Shown here: positions 1-8,735 of the stretch, in pieces
Layout of the letters: every line of letters starts with the position of its first letter
Position numbering within the stretch: the first letter of the stretch is position 1
Assembly: GCA_021809185.1 (NCBI GenBank)
Contig: JAKBAI010000024.1
Coordinates: 1 to 34,522 of the forward strand
DNA from: Planctomycetota bacterium
Lineage (GTDB): Bacteria; Planctomycetota; Planctomycetia; Gemmatales; Gemmataceae
Direction of reading: 5' to 3'
Length of the DNA stretch: 34,522 nt
The notes under the pieces: generated by a model
Told to the model about the DNA's origin: nothing
What the model saw: only the letters and a program-made list of their open reading frames with translations
Database searches by the model: none
Made by a program: the position numbers and the translations under genes

Positions 1-1
1 T

Positions 2-277
2 TCAACCCCCAGCTACCGCGGGGATCAAGGCAATCAGAGTGCCAGGAGCAACGGCAGTATTCATTTCATCGAGATAGCGAATATCTTCATCGTTGACGAA
101 GATATTGATATGTTGACGGAGGAGATTTCGATCATCGAAAAGCTTGGTTTTTAGGGCTGGGAACAGCTTGATGAGGTGATCGAGGGCTTCCTGAACGATT
201 TTGCCTTCTACAGGTACCTCGATCTGACCATTGGTTAACTCGCGCATGGGGGCCGGGATTTCAATTCGAACCGACAT
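2..277 (-). CDS. MoaD/ThiS-family small sulfur-carrier protein
   Basis: A 91-residue beta-grasp-type protein ending in Ala-Gly-Gly directly before the stop. The exposed C-terminal Gly-Gly is the hallmark of MoaD, ThiS and CysO, where it is adenylated and converted to a thiocarboxylate that donates sulfur. The length fits the family (80-95 residues). The ATG at 277 is preceded by GGAG at a spacing of about 8. It lies 165 bases downstream of a threonine synthase-like gene on the same strand, probably as one operon. That neighbour and the SAM riboswitch further upstream point to cysteine or homocysteine synthesis (compare CysO/CysM in Mycobacterium and HcyS in Wolinella) rather than molybdopterin or thiamine. 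Partner enzymes (E1-like activase, JAMM protease) are not in the window, so the pathway is inferred. Confidence 0.85.
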   Translation of the reverse strand: MSVRIEIPAPMRELTNGQIEVPVEGKIVQEALDHLIKLFPALKTKLFDDRNLLRQHINIFVNDEDIRYLDEMNTAVAPGTLIALIPAVAGG

Positions 278-442
278 TCAAAGGTCTCCACAAATCAAAA
301 AATAAAAAAAATCGGTTAACATTTTGGCCAGAAAAATCAGCAAATGAAATAATTTGCCTTTTCTTCTGGGACAAAATGGACAATCAAGTTATTGTTACAA
401 AAATATTAGTGATCCGTTTAACAGTATTATACCAAAACCTCA

Positions 443-1702
443 TTAAACTAAAACCTCTTGAGGTTGATCGAGTAAGGCATCAAATGCCTCCAGTTTTGGA
501 GCAATAGCGATGGGGGATTCAATCGCTTCATAGAGCGCATCTTGCGTTTTAAGCCCATTGCCAGTAATACAGATAACGATCTCTTCATCGCGCGGTAATT
601 TACCCTGATCGATAAGCTTTTTGGTAACTGCTACGACCACTCCGCCAGCAGTTTCCGCAAAAATCCCTTCGGTTCGTGCCAAAAGTTGAATAGCATCGAC
701 GATTTCATGATCTTGAACATCTTCAGCCCAACCCCCGGTTTCGCGGATCAGTTTTGCGGCAAAGAAACCATCAGCGGGATCGCCAATGGCCAACGACTTA
801 CAGATCGTGTTAGGTTTACGGATCGGTTTATGCCGTTCGCGATTGCTTTTTACGGCATCGGTAATCGGATTGCAGCCCGTGGCCTGTGCGCCATACATTT
901 TGGTTTTTACCGGGGTCTGAACCAGACCGACTTTCACCATTTCATTGAAGGCTTTATAGATTTTACCGATCAGAGCACCGCCTGCCATGGGGGCGACAAC
1001 ATGTTGCGGAAATCGCCAGCCGAGATCTTCAGCAATCTCGAACCCATACGATTTTGATCCTTCAGCATAGAAGGGGCGTAAATTAATATTCACAAATCCC
1101 CAGCCATATTTGAAAGCAACTTGAGTGCAGAGACGATTGACTTCATCGTATGTCCCGTTGACAGCGACAACCTTTGCGCCATAAACACTAGTTCCCAAGA
1201 TTTTGCTACGTTCTAAATCGGAGGGGACAAAAATATATGCTTCCAAACCAGCTGCAGCGGCATTAGCAGCAACACTATTCGCAAGATTACCCGTGGAAGC
1301 ACAACCTACTGTTTTGAAACCGAGTTCACGGGCTTTACTCAGCGCTACCGAAACAACTCGATCTTTAAACGAAAGCGTTGGGAAATTGACCGCATCGTTC
1401 TTGATCCATAGTCGCTGTACCCCAAGAGCATCTGCCAGACGATCGGCACGCACCAGTGGGGTTCCGCCCACTTGGGAACCAACGGTTGCTTCCCCTTCGA
1501 TTGGGAGCAGCTCGCGGTAGCGCCACATGGTTCGAGGACGATGTTCAATTTTGCTTCGGGTAATATGCCGAGAAATTGCTTCGTAGTCGTAATCTACTTC
1601 CAGAGGACCAAAATCGTCTTTACAAAAGTTTAAAGCTTGTTTAGCGTAGAGCTTATCACATAAGCGACAGCGTAATCCTGTCGAAAAATCGGAAATCGGC
1701 AC
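443..1702 (-). CDS. thrC: threonine synthase-type PLP enzyme
   Basis: A 419-residue fold-type II PLP enzyme. The N-terminus has a zinc-ribbon-like Cys cluster (C12, C15, C27), as in threonine synthases of the longer bacterial and archaeal class. The PLP lysine is K113 in the motif SFKDR, and a Ser/Thr-Gly-Asn phosphate-binding loop (STGNLAN) follows near residue 135. The family converts O-phosphohomoserine to threonine. The start is GTG at 1702 with AAGGA about 6 bases upstream. The downstream neighbour is a MoaD/ThiS-like sulfur carrier. Because related PLP enzymes (CysM-like, MetY-like) use thiocarboxylated carriers, a beta- or gamma-replacement role with that protein is an alternative to plain threonine synthesis. 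The leader upstream is unusually long and begins with a SAM-I riboswitch. Confidence 0.85.
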   Translation of the reverse strand: MPISDFSTGLRCRLCDKLYAKQALNFCKDDFGPLEVDYDYEAISRHITRSKIEHRPRTMWRYRELLPIEGEATVGSQVGGTPLVRADRLADALGVQRLWIKNDAVNFPTLSFKDRVVSVALSKARELGFKTVGCASTGNLANSVAANAAAAGLEAYIFVPSDLERSKILGTSVYGAKVVAVNGTYDEVNRLCTQVAFKYGWGFVNINLRPFYAEGSKSYGFEIAEDLGWRFPQHVVAPMAGGALIGKIYKAFNEMVKVGLVQTPVKTKMYGAQATGCNPITDAVKSNRERHKPIRKPNTICKSLAIGDPADGFFAAKLIRETGGWAEDVQDHEIVDAIQLLARTEGIFAETAGGVVVAVTKKLIDQGKLPRDEEIVICITGNGLKTQDALYEAIESPIAIAPKLEAFDALLDQPQEVLV

Positions 1703-2537
1703 TGTTATCCTTTCTATAGTCTCTCTTCTTTTTTATTACTTAAAAACGGAATGGATCAAACCCAATCCATCTGACTTTCAAAATATTTGCAACTAACTGA
1801 TTTCTTTTAATTCTAAGTTTATTCTATAGAGTTGGAAAAACGGTTTTGATTCATTCCCATTTTATAATTATCGAAATAAATCAAAACAGATTGTCCTCTG
1901 AATTCAGAAATATTTAATCACTCCGATAAAAAAGAAACAGGAAAAAACAATCCCCATAAGGAGTTAATAAGAATCAAGAAAAAATGAGCTTCATTACTTT
2001 TCTTGATTTCTTTGAATTTCCTGTTGTTCTTTATCTCTTTATTAAAGTATTTCTCATATTGGGAGAATGGTTAAGAAGTCAATATCGCAAAAACAAATAA
2101 ACTGATGTCGTTTTTTCGAAGGATCAAGAATAACTATCTGATTATTGATAATTATTGAAAGGAATCCATTCTTATTCATGATATGTTTAATGCTTTGTTT
2201 TATAGTAATATTTTACTGGAATGAGATGGAAAACCGAGGTAAATTTCACTTACCAATAAATAGCGATTTCCCTTGAATTATCAGCATTTCACAGTATCAG
2301 CAAAACAAAGTAATAACAGTCTAATCAGAATAATATTTGTTTTATTGGAATAATTGAATCAAAATAAAATCCCAGTATCCATTAAATTCATTTAACGAAA
2401 CCTAATCGATAACTCTTTCTTAAAAATAAAATTAAGTAAGAACTCGATTGATTGAGAGAAATAAAATTCTCCACATCAAGCGTCTCAATTATAGATTTAA
2501 ATATAGATTTAGATACAGAGGGTGTAAAAGTCGGTCA
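1703..2537. other. long AT-rich gene-free leader between riboswitch and thrC
   Basis: About 835 bases without a convincing ORF on either strand. The only structures seen are a hairpin at 1972-2008 and the 3' end of the SAM-I element at its right edge. It may be a long 5' leader of the thrC transcript, or the scar of a lost gene that the riboswitch once controlled. Confidence 0.5.
1972..2008. repeat. long AT-rich inverted repeat in the thrC leader
   Basis: AATCAAGAAAA (1972-1982) pairs with TTTTCTTGATT (1998-2008). Inner AATGA/TCATT arms extend the stem to about 16 bp with a 2-base bulge and a 3-base loop. It has no clean U tract on either strand, although the 3' arm read on the minus strand is T-rich. 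It could be a weak terminator or attenuator for minus-strand transcription coming from the riboswitch. Confidence 0.45.
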
Positions 2538-2791
2538 CCCACATCTGATCTCCCCCAATAAATTTATCATGAGATAAAAGAAACTAAAGAAATTCTAAAG
2601 AGAAACTAAAATTTCTAAAGAATAAATTAATCTAAAGATAAACCAATATTTATTGGGCAGGAATTAGCACCTTTATTAATTTTGGGAATCGATTAATTTG
2701 AGAGTTAAAATTCAAATTAATCAAAACAATTAACTGGTTGCTGTGGCTTCAACGGGCCTGTTCCCTCTGCCACTCTGGATCGTCGGTGGGG
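2538..2791 (-). promoter_or_regulatory. SAM-I (S-box) riboswitch with enlarged P3 and P4
   Basis: Read on the minus strand, the SAM-I core is present in order: GATC, then CAGAG, P2 GTGGC/GCCAC, the AGAGGGA and GGCCCG loop segments, GCAACC (2736-2781), then GGTGCTAATTCCTGCC (2656-2671). P3 is a long AT-rich arm containing a perfect 11-bp stem GATTAATTTGA/TCAAATTAATC. P4 appears as CCCAATAAAT (2648-2657) pairing with ATTTATTGGG (2554-2563) across about 84 bases. P1 closes as GATC (2778-2781) with GATC (2547-2550), plus CCCAC/GTGGG further out (2538-2542). The family binds S-adenosylmethionine and represses methionine and sulfur genes. The nearest downstream gene on this strand is thrC, about 836 bases away. 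No clear terminator follows, so the expression platform is unknown. Confidence 0.85.
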
Positions 2792-2904
2792 TATCAAAAA
2801 AGAGAAGATTCCTAAAAAGATCGAATAAATAGATCTTTTCAGATAAACTCTCTCCATGGAAGTGCCCACAAGATCGAATTTTAATTTACTATACACAGCT
2901 TTTG

Positions 2905-2923
2905 AAAAATGGCAACCATTTTT
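2905..2923 (-). terminator. possible terminator after the RND pump gene
   Basis: AAAAATGG, loop TTG (minus strand), then CCATTTTT. An 8-bp stem with a T-rich 3' arm lies 66 bases after the RND stop codon and before the riboswitch. It would separate the pump transcript from the riboswitch transcript. It is weak because little U tract follows the stem. Confidence 0.4.
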
Positions 2924-2988
2924 TGATATTTTCTTTCTTTTTCTTAGCAAAGCAGAAATGAAGAAGAAAAAACGTTCCCTGATTTCAA

Positions 2989-5900
2989 TCAATGGGCCAT
3001 TCGACCGCTGCCTTCCGCAGGTTCGCGGTTCCCATAAAAGCTATAGAGAACCGGCATCAGGTAACGGGTGAGGAGCAGAGTAGTAATCATACCACCGACA
3101 ACGACAATAGCTAAAGGTTGTTGAGTTTGTACCCCAATAGGTTCAATTAAACGAAATTCACCTTGAGAATTAATAACTGGTTTAATAGCAAGCGCGGCAG
3201 GCAGTAAGCCGAGAATAGCAGTAAAACCTGTCATGAGCACGGCACGAACTCGCTTTTCGGCCCCCTGTAAAATAGCTTCTTCTAAAGGGACTCCATGAGC
3301 GCGTAATGAATTGAATGAGGAAATGAGCAAAAGGCCGTCCATGATGGCTACCCCAAATAGAGATACAAACCCTACTGCCGCCGAGACGGAAAAATTGGTA
3401 CCGGTGAGAAGTAAAGCCCAAACCCCACCGATGCCTAAAGCCATGACATTCATAAGAACGACAATGGCATCGAGGAGAGATTGGAAAGCGACGTATAAGA
3501 TCAAGAAGATTAGGATTAGGGTAATAGGAACAATAACCATGAGGCGAAGTTCTGCATCTTTCATCTGTTCAAACTCGCCCCCCCATTCCGTACGATAAGG
3601 GGCTTCGATTAACGGCTTAACTACCTCTTGGGCACGAGAAACCGCGTTGGCTAGGTCTGTACCGCGCACACTGAATTTTACGGCGATCATTCGATCCCCC
3701 TGATCACGATAGATCATCGAAGCCCTAGGTCGAATGAAATCCCCTTCGGGGTTCGGTGATCCATCATCTAACAAGGGAGAAACACAATCCTTGAGGCGAA
3801 CCCGCGAGGTACCTGCTATATAATTCAGGGTACCATTAAAGATATTTCCAAAAAGCGATGGGGTAATAGCGCTAGAGCCAGTGGAACTAAAGGCAGAACT
3901 GCTGTTCGTGATTTTGGTCGAGGGGGTGGGGGTCATCGCGCTTGAGGCTACCTGGTTATTCGAGATATCGATGGGGATCTGTAAAATCGAAGCGAGATCT
4001 TGGCGAAGTTCTGGCGGCCAACGCAGACTAATATCGTATCGGCTTCCCCCTTCAACCATTGTTGAAAACGGTTTACCACCGACTGCGGCTCCGACAACCA
4101 TGCCAACATCTGAGGCGTTTACCCCCCAACGATTGCATTTAACCGCATCGATCGGTAATTCCAGATTAGGTTGCCCCATAATGTCTAGAACCCCGATATT
4201 TTCTATTCCAGGGATGGTATCCAAAGCCGATTGAACTTTTTGCGCTAAGCGTTGGAGTTCATTGAGATCAGGACCAAAGATTTTGACCGAATTATCCCCC
4301 TTGACACCAGAAATCGATTCCAGCACATTATCACGAATGTTTTGGGAGAAATTCCAATCGACACCGGGAATCGCTTTTCGCAAAGCTAAATCGAGATCTT
4401 CGATAAGTTCTCGTTTGGTTCGCGGTCTTTTCGGCATGAAATAACCAAGAATTCCCTCTTGATCTTTTACCAGCGGCCATTCGCTTTGCGGTTTGAGAGG
4501 GACAAACAGTTCAGATTTGTAAAAGCCTTCCGGATCGGTGCCATCATCCGGTCGCCCCATCTGATTCATCATCAGCTCGATTTCTGAATATTCCCGTAAA
4601 ACCGCACGGGCTTTGCGTGACATTTCAGCTACTGTTTCTAGACTGCTATTTCTCGGAAACATGCCGCGAACCCATAAATTCCCCTCTTCAAGCTCTGGCA
4701 TAAATTCTCGGCCCATGCGCGGCAATGCTCCAATCGTCATGGCCAGTAGACCGAGCATGATCGAAACGGTCAGATAGCGATATTTTAGACAGCGTTTCAG
4801 CTGTTTGAGATAGCCCCGTTTAAAGAATTGGACGAGCAGATTATCGGGACGAGGTTGAATATTCTTTAAGAGCAAATAGGCAAGTAGGGGAGTTAGCATC
4901 ACCGCAAGCATCAATCCCCCCGCTAAAGCGAAAGCATATGTTTCGGCCATCGGCCCAAAAAGCTGCCCTTCTGCCCCTTTGAGAGTAAAAAGTGGGATAA
5001 AAGCAACCATCATGATCAGAGTTGAAAAAATCAGCGGAGTCTGAATTTCACTACAGGCTTTGAGGATTTTCTGGCGATAGCTGAGATTGGGATTATCGTT
5101 TTGGACGAGATGGCGATAAATGTTTTCTGCCATGATAACGGAGGAATCGACGATAATACCGAAGTCGACCGCGCCAATCGATAACAGATTAGCCGATCGC
5201 CCGCGCATGAATAAAACAGCGAATGCCGCGAGCAGGGCCAGGGGAATATTGATGGCCACAATGAGGGCAACGCGAATATTGCTTAAAAACATCAACAGGA
5301 TCATGACCACTAACGACATGCCGACGAGAAGATTTTCGCGGACGGTTTCCGTGGTGGTATTGATGAGATCGGTGCGATCGTAATAGGTCTCTATTTTTAT
5401 GCCAGGGGGTAATTGACCCGGTTCATTGTTTAATTGCTCGACCCGTTTTTTTACGTCACTCAGAGCCGGGAGGGTATCCTCCCCTTTACGCAATAAAACA
5501 ATGCACTGGACTCTCTCTTCGTCATCGAACCAGATCGGTTTGCCATTTTTATCGAGTTTAATCTCCCCGTTTTCCTCTCTTACTGGCGCTGAATAACTAT
5601 CTTTGCCTAAACGGGTTTGATGGCCAACAATCACCCCGCGGCGACCGATCTCCAGGCCGTTTTTTAATGGGCCGCCATCAACCAGGTTGTCGACTCGAAT
5701 TGGATGATTGTTAATGCTGGTGATCACCATCTGGCGAATTGCCATGATTCGGCGATCATCTTCGGAACGTAGATAATCTGCTGCCCGCTTTGGATCTTTT
5801 TCAGAAAGTACTTCCTTACTTTTCATCGGTTCAATACCACCGCCGTAAAGACCAACCGCGCGAACATTTAAAGAATTTCCTCCCTGGCTTAAAACGTCCC

Positions 5901-6564
5901 CGCCTGTATTACGATTTGCATTCGATATGGCACTGGTCAATTGGGCCAAGCTAATGCCATAGCGGCGCAGCTTATCAGGATCGGGATGGATTTCATAACG
6001 TTTTACCGTTCCTCCGGAACTAGTAACATCAATGATTCTCGGAACGCGCCGAAAAATTCTTTCTAGAGACCAATCTTGCAAAGACTTCAAATCGTTCAAG
6101 GAGTAAATATCGCGATTCAAAGCATCTCGAGGACTTCTTAACGTATAGCGATAAATCTCTCCCGTTGGACTTGCTGGCGATAACACGGGAGTAACCCCAT
6201 CAGGTAAATCTTGGATAAATTGTAGACGATTGATTACCTCTTGGCGCGCCGCTTGGTAGGAAGTGCTATAGTTGAATTGATTCCGGAGATGAGATAACCC
6301 AAATAATGAGCGCGTGCGCGTGTTTTTCAATCCGGGCATCCCTGCTAAAGTAACCTCCAAGGGGCTGGTAACCTGCCGCTCCACATCTTCGGCAGTAGCC
6401 CCTGGATACTGCGCAATCACTTCAATGATAGGGGGAGCTGGGTCTGGATAGGCTTCGACGTTGATATTAATGAATGCGGAAGCGCCAAAACCTATCAATC
6501 CTACCGTTGCCGCTAAGACAATCAATACATTATCTAACGACCAACCGATGATTTTCTCTAACAT
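2989..6564 (-). CDS. CusA/CzcA-type RND efflux pump inner-membrane subunit
   Basis: An 1191-residue resistance-nodulation-division transporter of the heavy-metal efflux (HME) subfamily, which exports substrate from periplasm or cytoplasm by proton antiport as a trimer. The N-terminal TM is at about residues 12-32. The TM4 proton-relay signature DFGIIVDSSVIMAEN carries D467, D473 and E480 with the same spacing as the essential D-D-E of CzcA. It is longer than typical CusA/CzcA (about 1050). Extra sequence lies near 308-358 (charged) and 870-915 (Ser/Thr/Asn-rich, low complexity), both in periplasmic loops. The adaptor gene is upstream on the same strand 287 bases away, and no TolC-like outer-membrane gene is adjacent. 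The substrate cannot be named; a metal ion is the family default. Confidence 0.9.
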   Translation of the reverse strand: MLEKIIGWSLDNVLIVLAATVGLIGFGASAFININVEAYPDPAPPIIEVIAQYPGATAEDVERQVTSPLEVTLAGMPGLKNTRTRSLFGLSHLRNQFNYSTSYQAARQEVINRLQFIQDLPDGVTPVLSPASPTGEIYRYTLRSPRDALNRDIYSLNDLKSLQDWSLERIFRRVPRIIDVTSSGGTVKRYEIHPDPDKLRRYGISLAQLTSAISNANRNTGGDVLSQGGNSLNVRAVGLYGGGIEPMKSKEVLSEKDPKRAADYLRSEDDRRIMAIRQMVITSINNHPIRVDNLVDGGPLKNGLEIGRRGVIVGHQTRLGKDSYSAPVREENGEIKLDKNGKPIWFDDEERVQCIVLLRKGEDTLPALSDVKKRVEQLNNEPGQLPPGIKIETYYDRTDLINTTTETVRENLLVGMSLVVMILLMFLSNIRVALIVAINIPLALLAAFAVLFMRGRSANLLSIGAVDFGIIVDSSVIMAENIYRHLVQNDNPNLSYRQKILKACSEIQTPLIFSTLIMMVAFIPLFTLKGAEGQLFGPMAETYAFALAGGLMLAVMLTPLLAYLLLKNIQPRPDNLLVQFFKRGYLKQLKRCLKYRYLTVSIMLGLLAMTIGALPRMGREFMPELEEGNLWVRGMFPRNSSLETVAEMSRKARAVLREYSEIELMMNQMGRPDDGTDPEGFYKSELFVPLKPQSEWPLVKDQEGILGYFMPKRPRTKRELIEDLDLALRKAIPGVDWNFSQNIRDNVLESISGVKGDNSVKIFGPDLNELQRLAQKVQSALDTIPGIENIGVLDIMGQPNLELPIDAVKCNRWGVNASDVGMVVGAAVGGKPFSTMVEGGSRYDISLRWPPELRQDLASILQIPIDISNNQVASSAMTPTPSTKITNSSSAFSSTGSSAITPSLFGNIFNGTLNYIAGTSRVRLKDCVSPLLDDGSPNPEGDFIRPRASMIYRDQGDRMIAVKFSVRGTDLANAVSRAQEVVKPLIEAPYRTEWGGEFEQMKDAELRLMVIVPITLILIFLILYVAFQSLLDAIVVLMNVMALGIGGVWALLLTGTNFSVSAAVGFVSLFGVAIMDGLLLISSFNSLRAHGVPLEEAILQGAEKRVRAVLMTGFTAILGLLPAALAIKPVINSQGEFRLIEPIGVQTQQPLAIVVVGGMITTLLLTRYLMPVLYSFYGNREPAEGSGRMAH

Positions 6565-6851
6565 GAAGCCACCACTATTTTATCTCGAGAGATTAAAACA
6601 TTTTTCTTTGGGTTGATCCCAATCGAATTATATTTTCTTGCCATTGTAAGTAGTTTAACCGTTATATTTGCTTATTGGAGATTATGAACTATACGATTAT
6701 TTATTTTGAATAACTTCTTTGCGGATTACAGCAAATTTGCAATCGGATAACTCAAATCGATATCTCAAAAATGAATGCCTCACGCACGATCGCAGCGGAG
6801 AAATAATTGTAATAAAATTAAAGAATAATAGAGCGATGGACTATGGAGAGG

Positions 6852-8264
6852 TTATTTCTTGGAGCGTTTTTGCAAATCTTTCCATTCGGCAGCGAGCTGA
6901 ATCGCCCCTTTGCTCAGCACTTTTTCTCCCGGGGATAATCCTTCGATACCGATCTGTCGCATGGAGGCATTCGGGTTCATTAGAACATACATCAATCGGC
7001 GACCACGAACAGCAATACTGATTTTTCGGCGGGTAAATGCTCCGGGTTGGTTGGCTTTTTGTACATAGACGATCGTGCCATCCTCCTCTTCAACGACGGC
7101 GGAGGTGGGAATGCTCACCCAATTCGATTCAGGGGGCAGGGGAATATCGACACGGACAAATTGACCAATGATCAGCGAACGGTTCGGGTTGGGGATCATG
7201 CCAAAAATCGAACCGGTATGTTGCATAGGATCGATAATCGAGCCAAATTTTTCAAAAGTTCCAGAAATAGGTTCCTGTTCCGCATCTGCATCGATACTAA
7301 CTTGCCAACGGCGTAGATAGGTGGGCAGTTTTTGAAGTTTGGTTATATCTTCCTCTTGGGCATTGACTTGGACCTGCATTTCCGTTAAATCTGCGATTTG
7401 AAAAAGTACCATCGAAGGGTCGATCGCATCACCAATATTGATATTTTTTTCAATTAAAACCCCCGATTCCGGGGCACGAATTTCATAATCTGCCCAGTGG
7501 CGGTCAATTTCAACATCGTGATTCGATTTATCTAAAACTAATTTGCCATTTTCCAATTTGATCTTGGCCAGTGCATCCGCTTGTTTTTCCAGGAATTCGA
7601 TGTCACTCTCGGAAAATTGATAGGATCGTAAGCCACGTTTGGCATCTTTGAGAGCGATATCATCTTGACTGACAGCTCGTTTCGCGGTTTCGATCGTATT
7701 TTCTGGAAGTGTCCCTTTTTCAACATTTAGATACCTTTCCAGAATCATCTGATCAAGTAGAAGTTGTGAGCGTGCGTCGATCACCTTGGTTTTCATATTA
7801 CCAACATCCTTGCTCCAGATCACGGCAAGGACTTGCCCTTTGGCGACCAGATCTCCAGGTCGAACGGATCGATTGGGTATCGAAGTTGCTAAGTTATTTT
7901 CACCGGGCTGACCCAAGGTTGCGATCTTGACAACATTTCCGTTAAAAAGGGAACGCACGCGAGTTAGGCCGTTCGGGTTTGCCATTAGAGAGCCTGATAA
8001 ATGCAGCGGTTCTGGAACAGGATTCCCTTTCGCTTCGCTCCATTCAAAGCGTTTTTCTTCGAAAAGCGAAGCGGGTATGATCATGATGGGCGGATTTTCA
8101 GGTCGATATTCCAACACATTGCCCAACGGTTGTGACGAGTTATTTGGTTTATCTTTACTGGGATGTTGACCAGCAAATATCCCGAGAATGGTGCCACCGG
8201 CAATGACTCCCACACAGATCAAAATCAGCAAAAATCTTTTGATTGCACCAAATAACTTCGACAT
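6852..8264 (-). CDS. RND efflux periplasmic adaptor (HlyD/CusB-type membrane fusion protein)
   Basis: A 470-residue protein with one N-terminal membrane anchor (about residues 11-30) and the typical adaptor order: barrel-sandwich half with a GDLVAKGQVLAVI turn, a helical hairpin with long charged helices (about 170-240), the second half around YEIRAPESGVLIEKN, then beta-barrel and membrane-proximal domains. It links the RND pump to an outer-membrane channel. It lies directly upstream of the RND gene on the same strand, so the two are almost certainly one transcription unit with the adaptor first. No metal-binding His/Met-rich N-terminus, as found in some CusB proteins, is visible. Confidence 0.88.
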   Translation of the reverse strand: MSKLFGAIKRFLLILICVGVIAGGTILGIFAGQHPSKDKPNNSSQPLGNVLEYRPENPPIMIIPASLFEEKRFEWSEAKGNPVPEPLHLSGSLMANPNGLTRVRSLFNGNVVKIATLGQPGENNLATSIPNRSVRPGDLVAKGQVLAVIWSKDVGNMKTKVIDARSQLLLDQMILERYLNVEKGTLPENTIETAKRAVSQDDIALKDAKRGLRSYQFSESDIEFLEKQADALAKIKLENGKLVLDKSNHDVEIDRHWADYEIRAPESGVLIEKNINIGDAIDPSMVLFQIADLTEMQVQVNAQEEDITKLQKLPTYLRRWQVSIDADAEQEPISGTFEKFGSIIDPMQHTGSIFGMIPNPNRSLIIGQFVRVDIPLPPESNWVSIPTSAVVEEEDGTIVYVQKANQPGAFTRRKISIAVRGRRLMYVLMNPNASMRQIGIEGLSPGEKVLSKGAIQLAAEWKDLQKRSKK

Positions 8265-8735
8265 AGTTCAATTCGCACTCCCCAATCTATCATGTTATTC
8301 TATCATAAATATTGCAATTGGTATGCCTAAAGTTCTGTTTTCGAGGTTTCCTCATCAAATCTAAATCGATGGCATTGCTTTGATTGATGCCGAATTATCT
8401 CCAGCTCTTATTTTCAGATGGTTTTAATCATTCTACTCTAAGTAAATCGATTTCATCATTAGAATCGGTTCATCAGGTAAAATTGAATTCTATAAAACTT
8501 TTTCCTAGCGAATTACTTACGAATGGGACCAGGGGAATCATTCTAAAGAAATGAAAATGAGATACACCAGATCGATCTTTCTCTAAGATAATCAATGAGT
8601 TATTGGAATCCTTGAAATGATAAAAATAGAAAAAATATTTCTTAAAAATTATTTCTTAAATGAACAACTTTATCAGATCGGTTCTCTGTTAAAGAAATGA
8701 ATTCTAGAATTTAAGATAGAGCCTCTGAATAAAAC
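8265..8735. other. divergent intergenic region between efflux operon and MATE gene
   Basis: About 470 AT-rich bases separating the minus-strand adaptor from the plus-strand MATE gene. It must hold promoters for both directions. No RNA gene, clear operator or convincing hairpin was seen. Confidence 0.4.

Noticed and set aside
686-1057. 123-codon plus-strand ORF inside thrC
   Set aside because: Antisense shadow of a well-supported gene.
2717-2992. 91-codon minus-strand ORF overlapping the riboswitch
   Set aside because: Its 3' third is the conserved SAM-I RNA core, and the protein is low-complexity basic/aromatic sequence.
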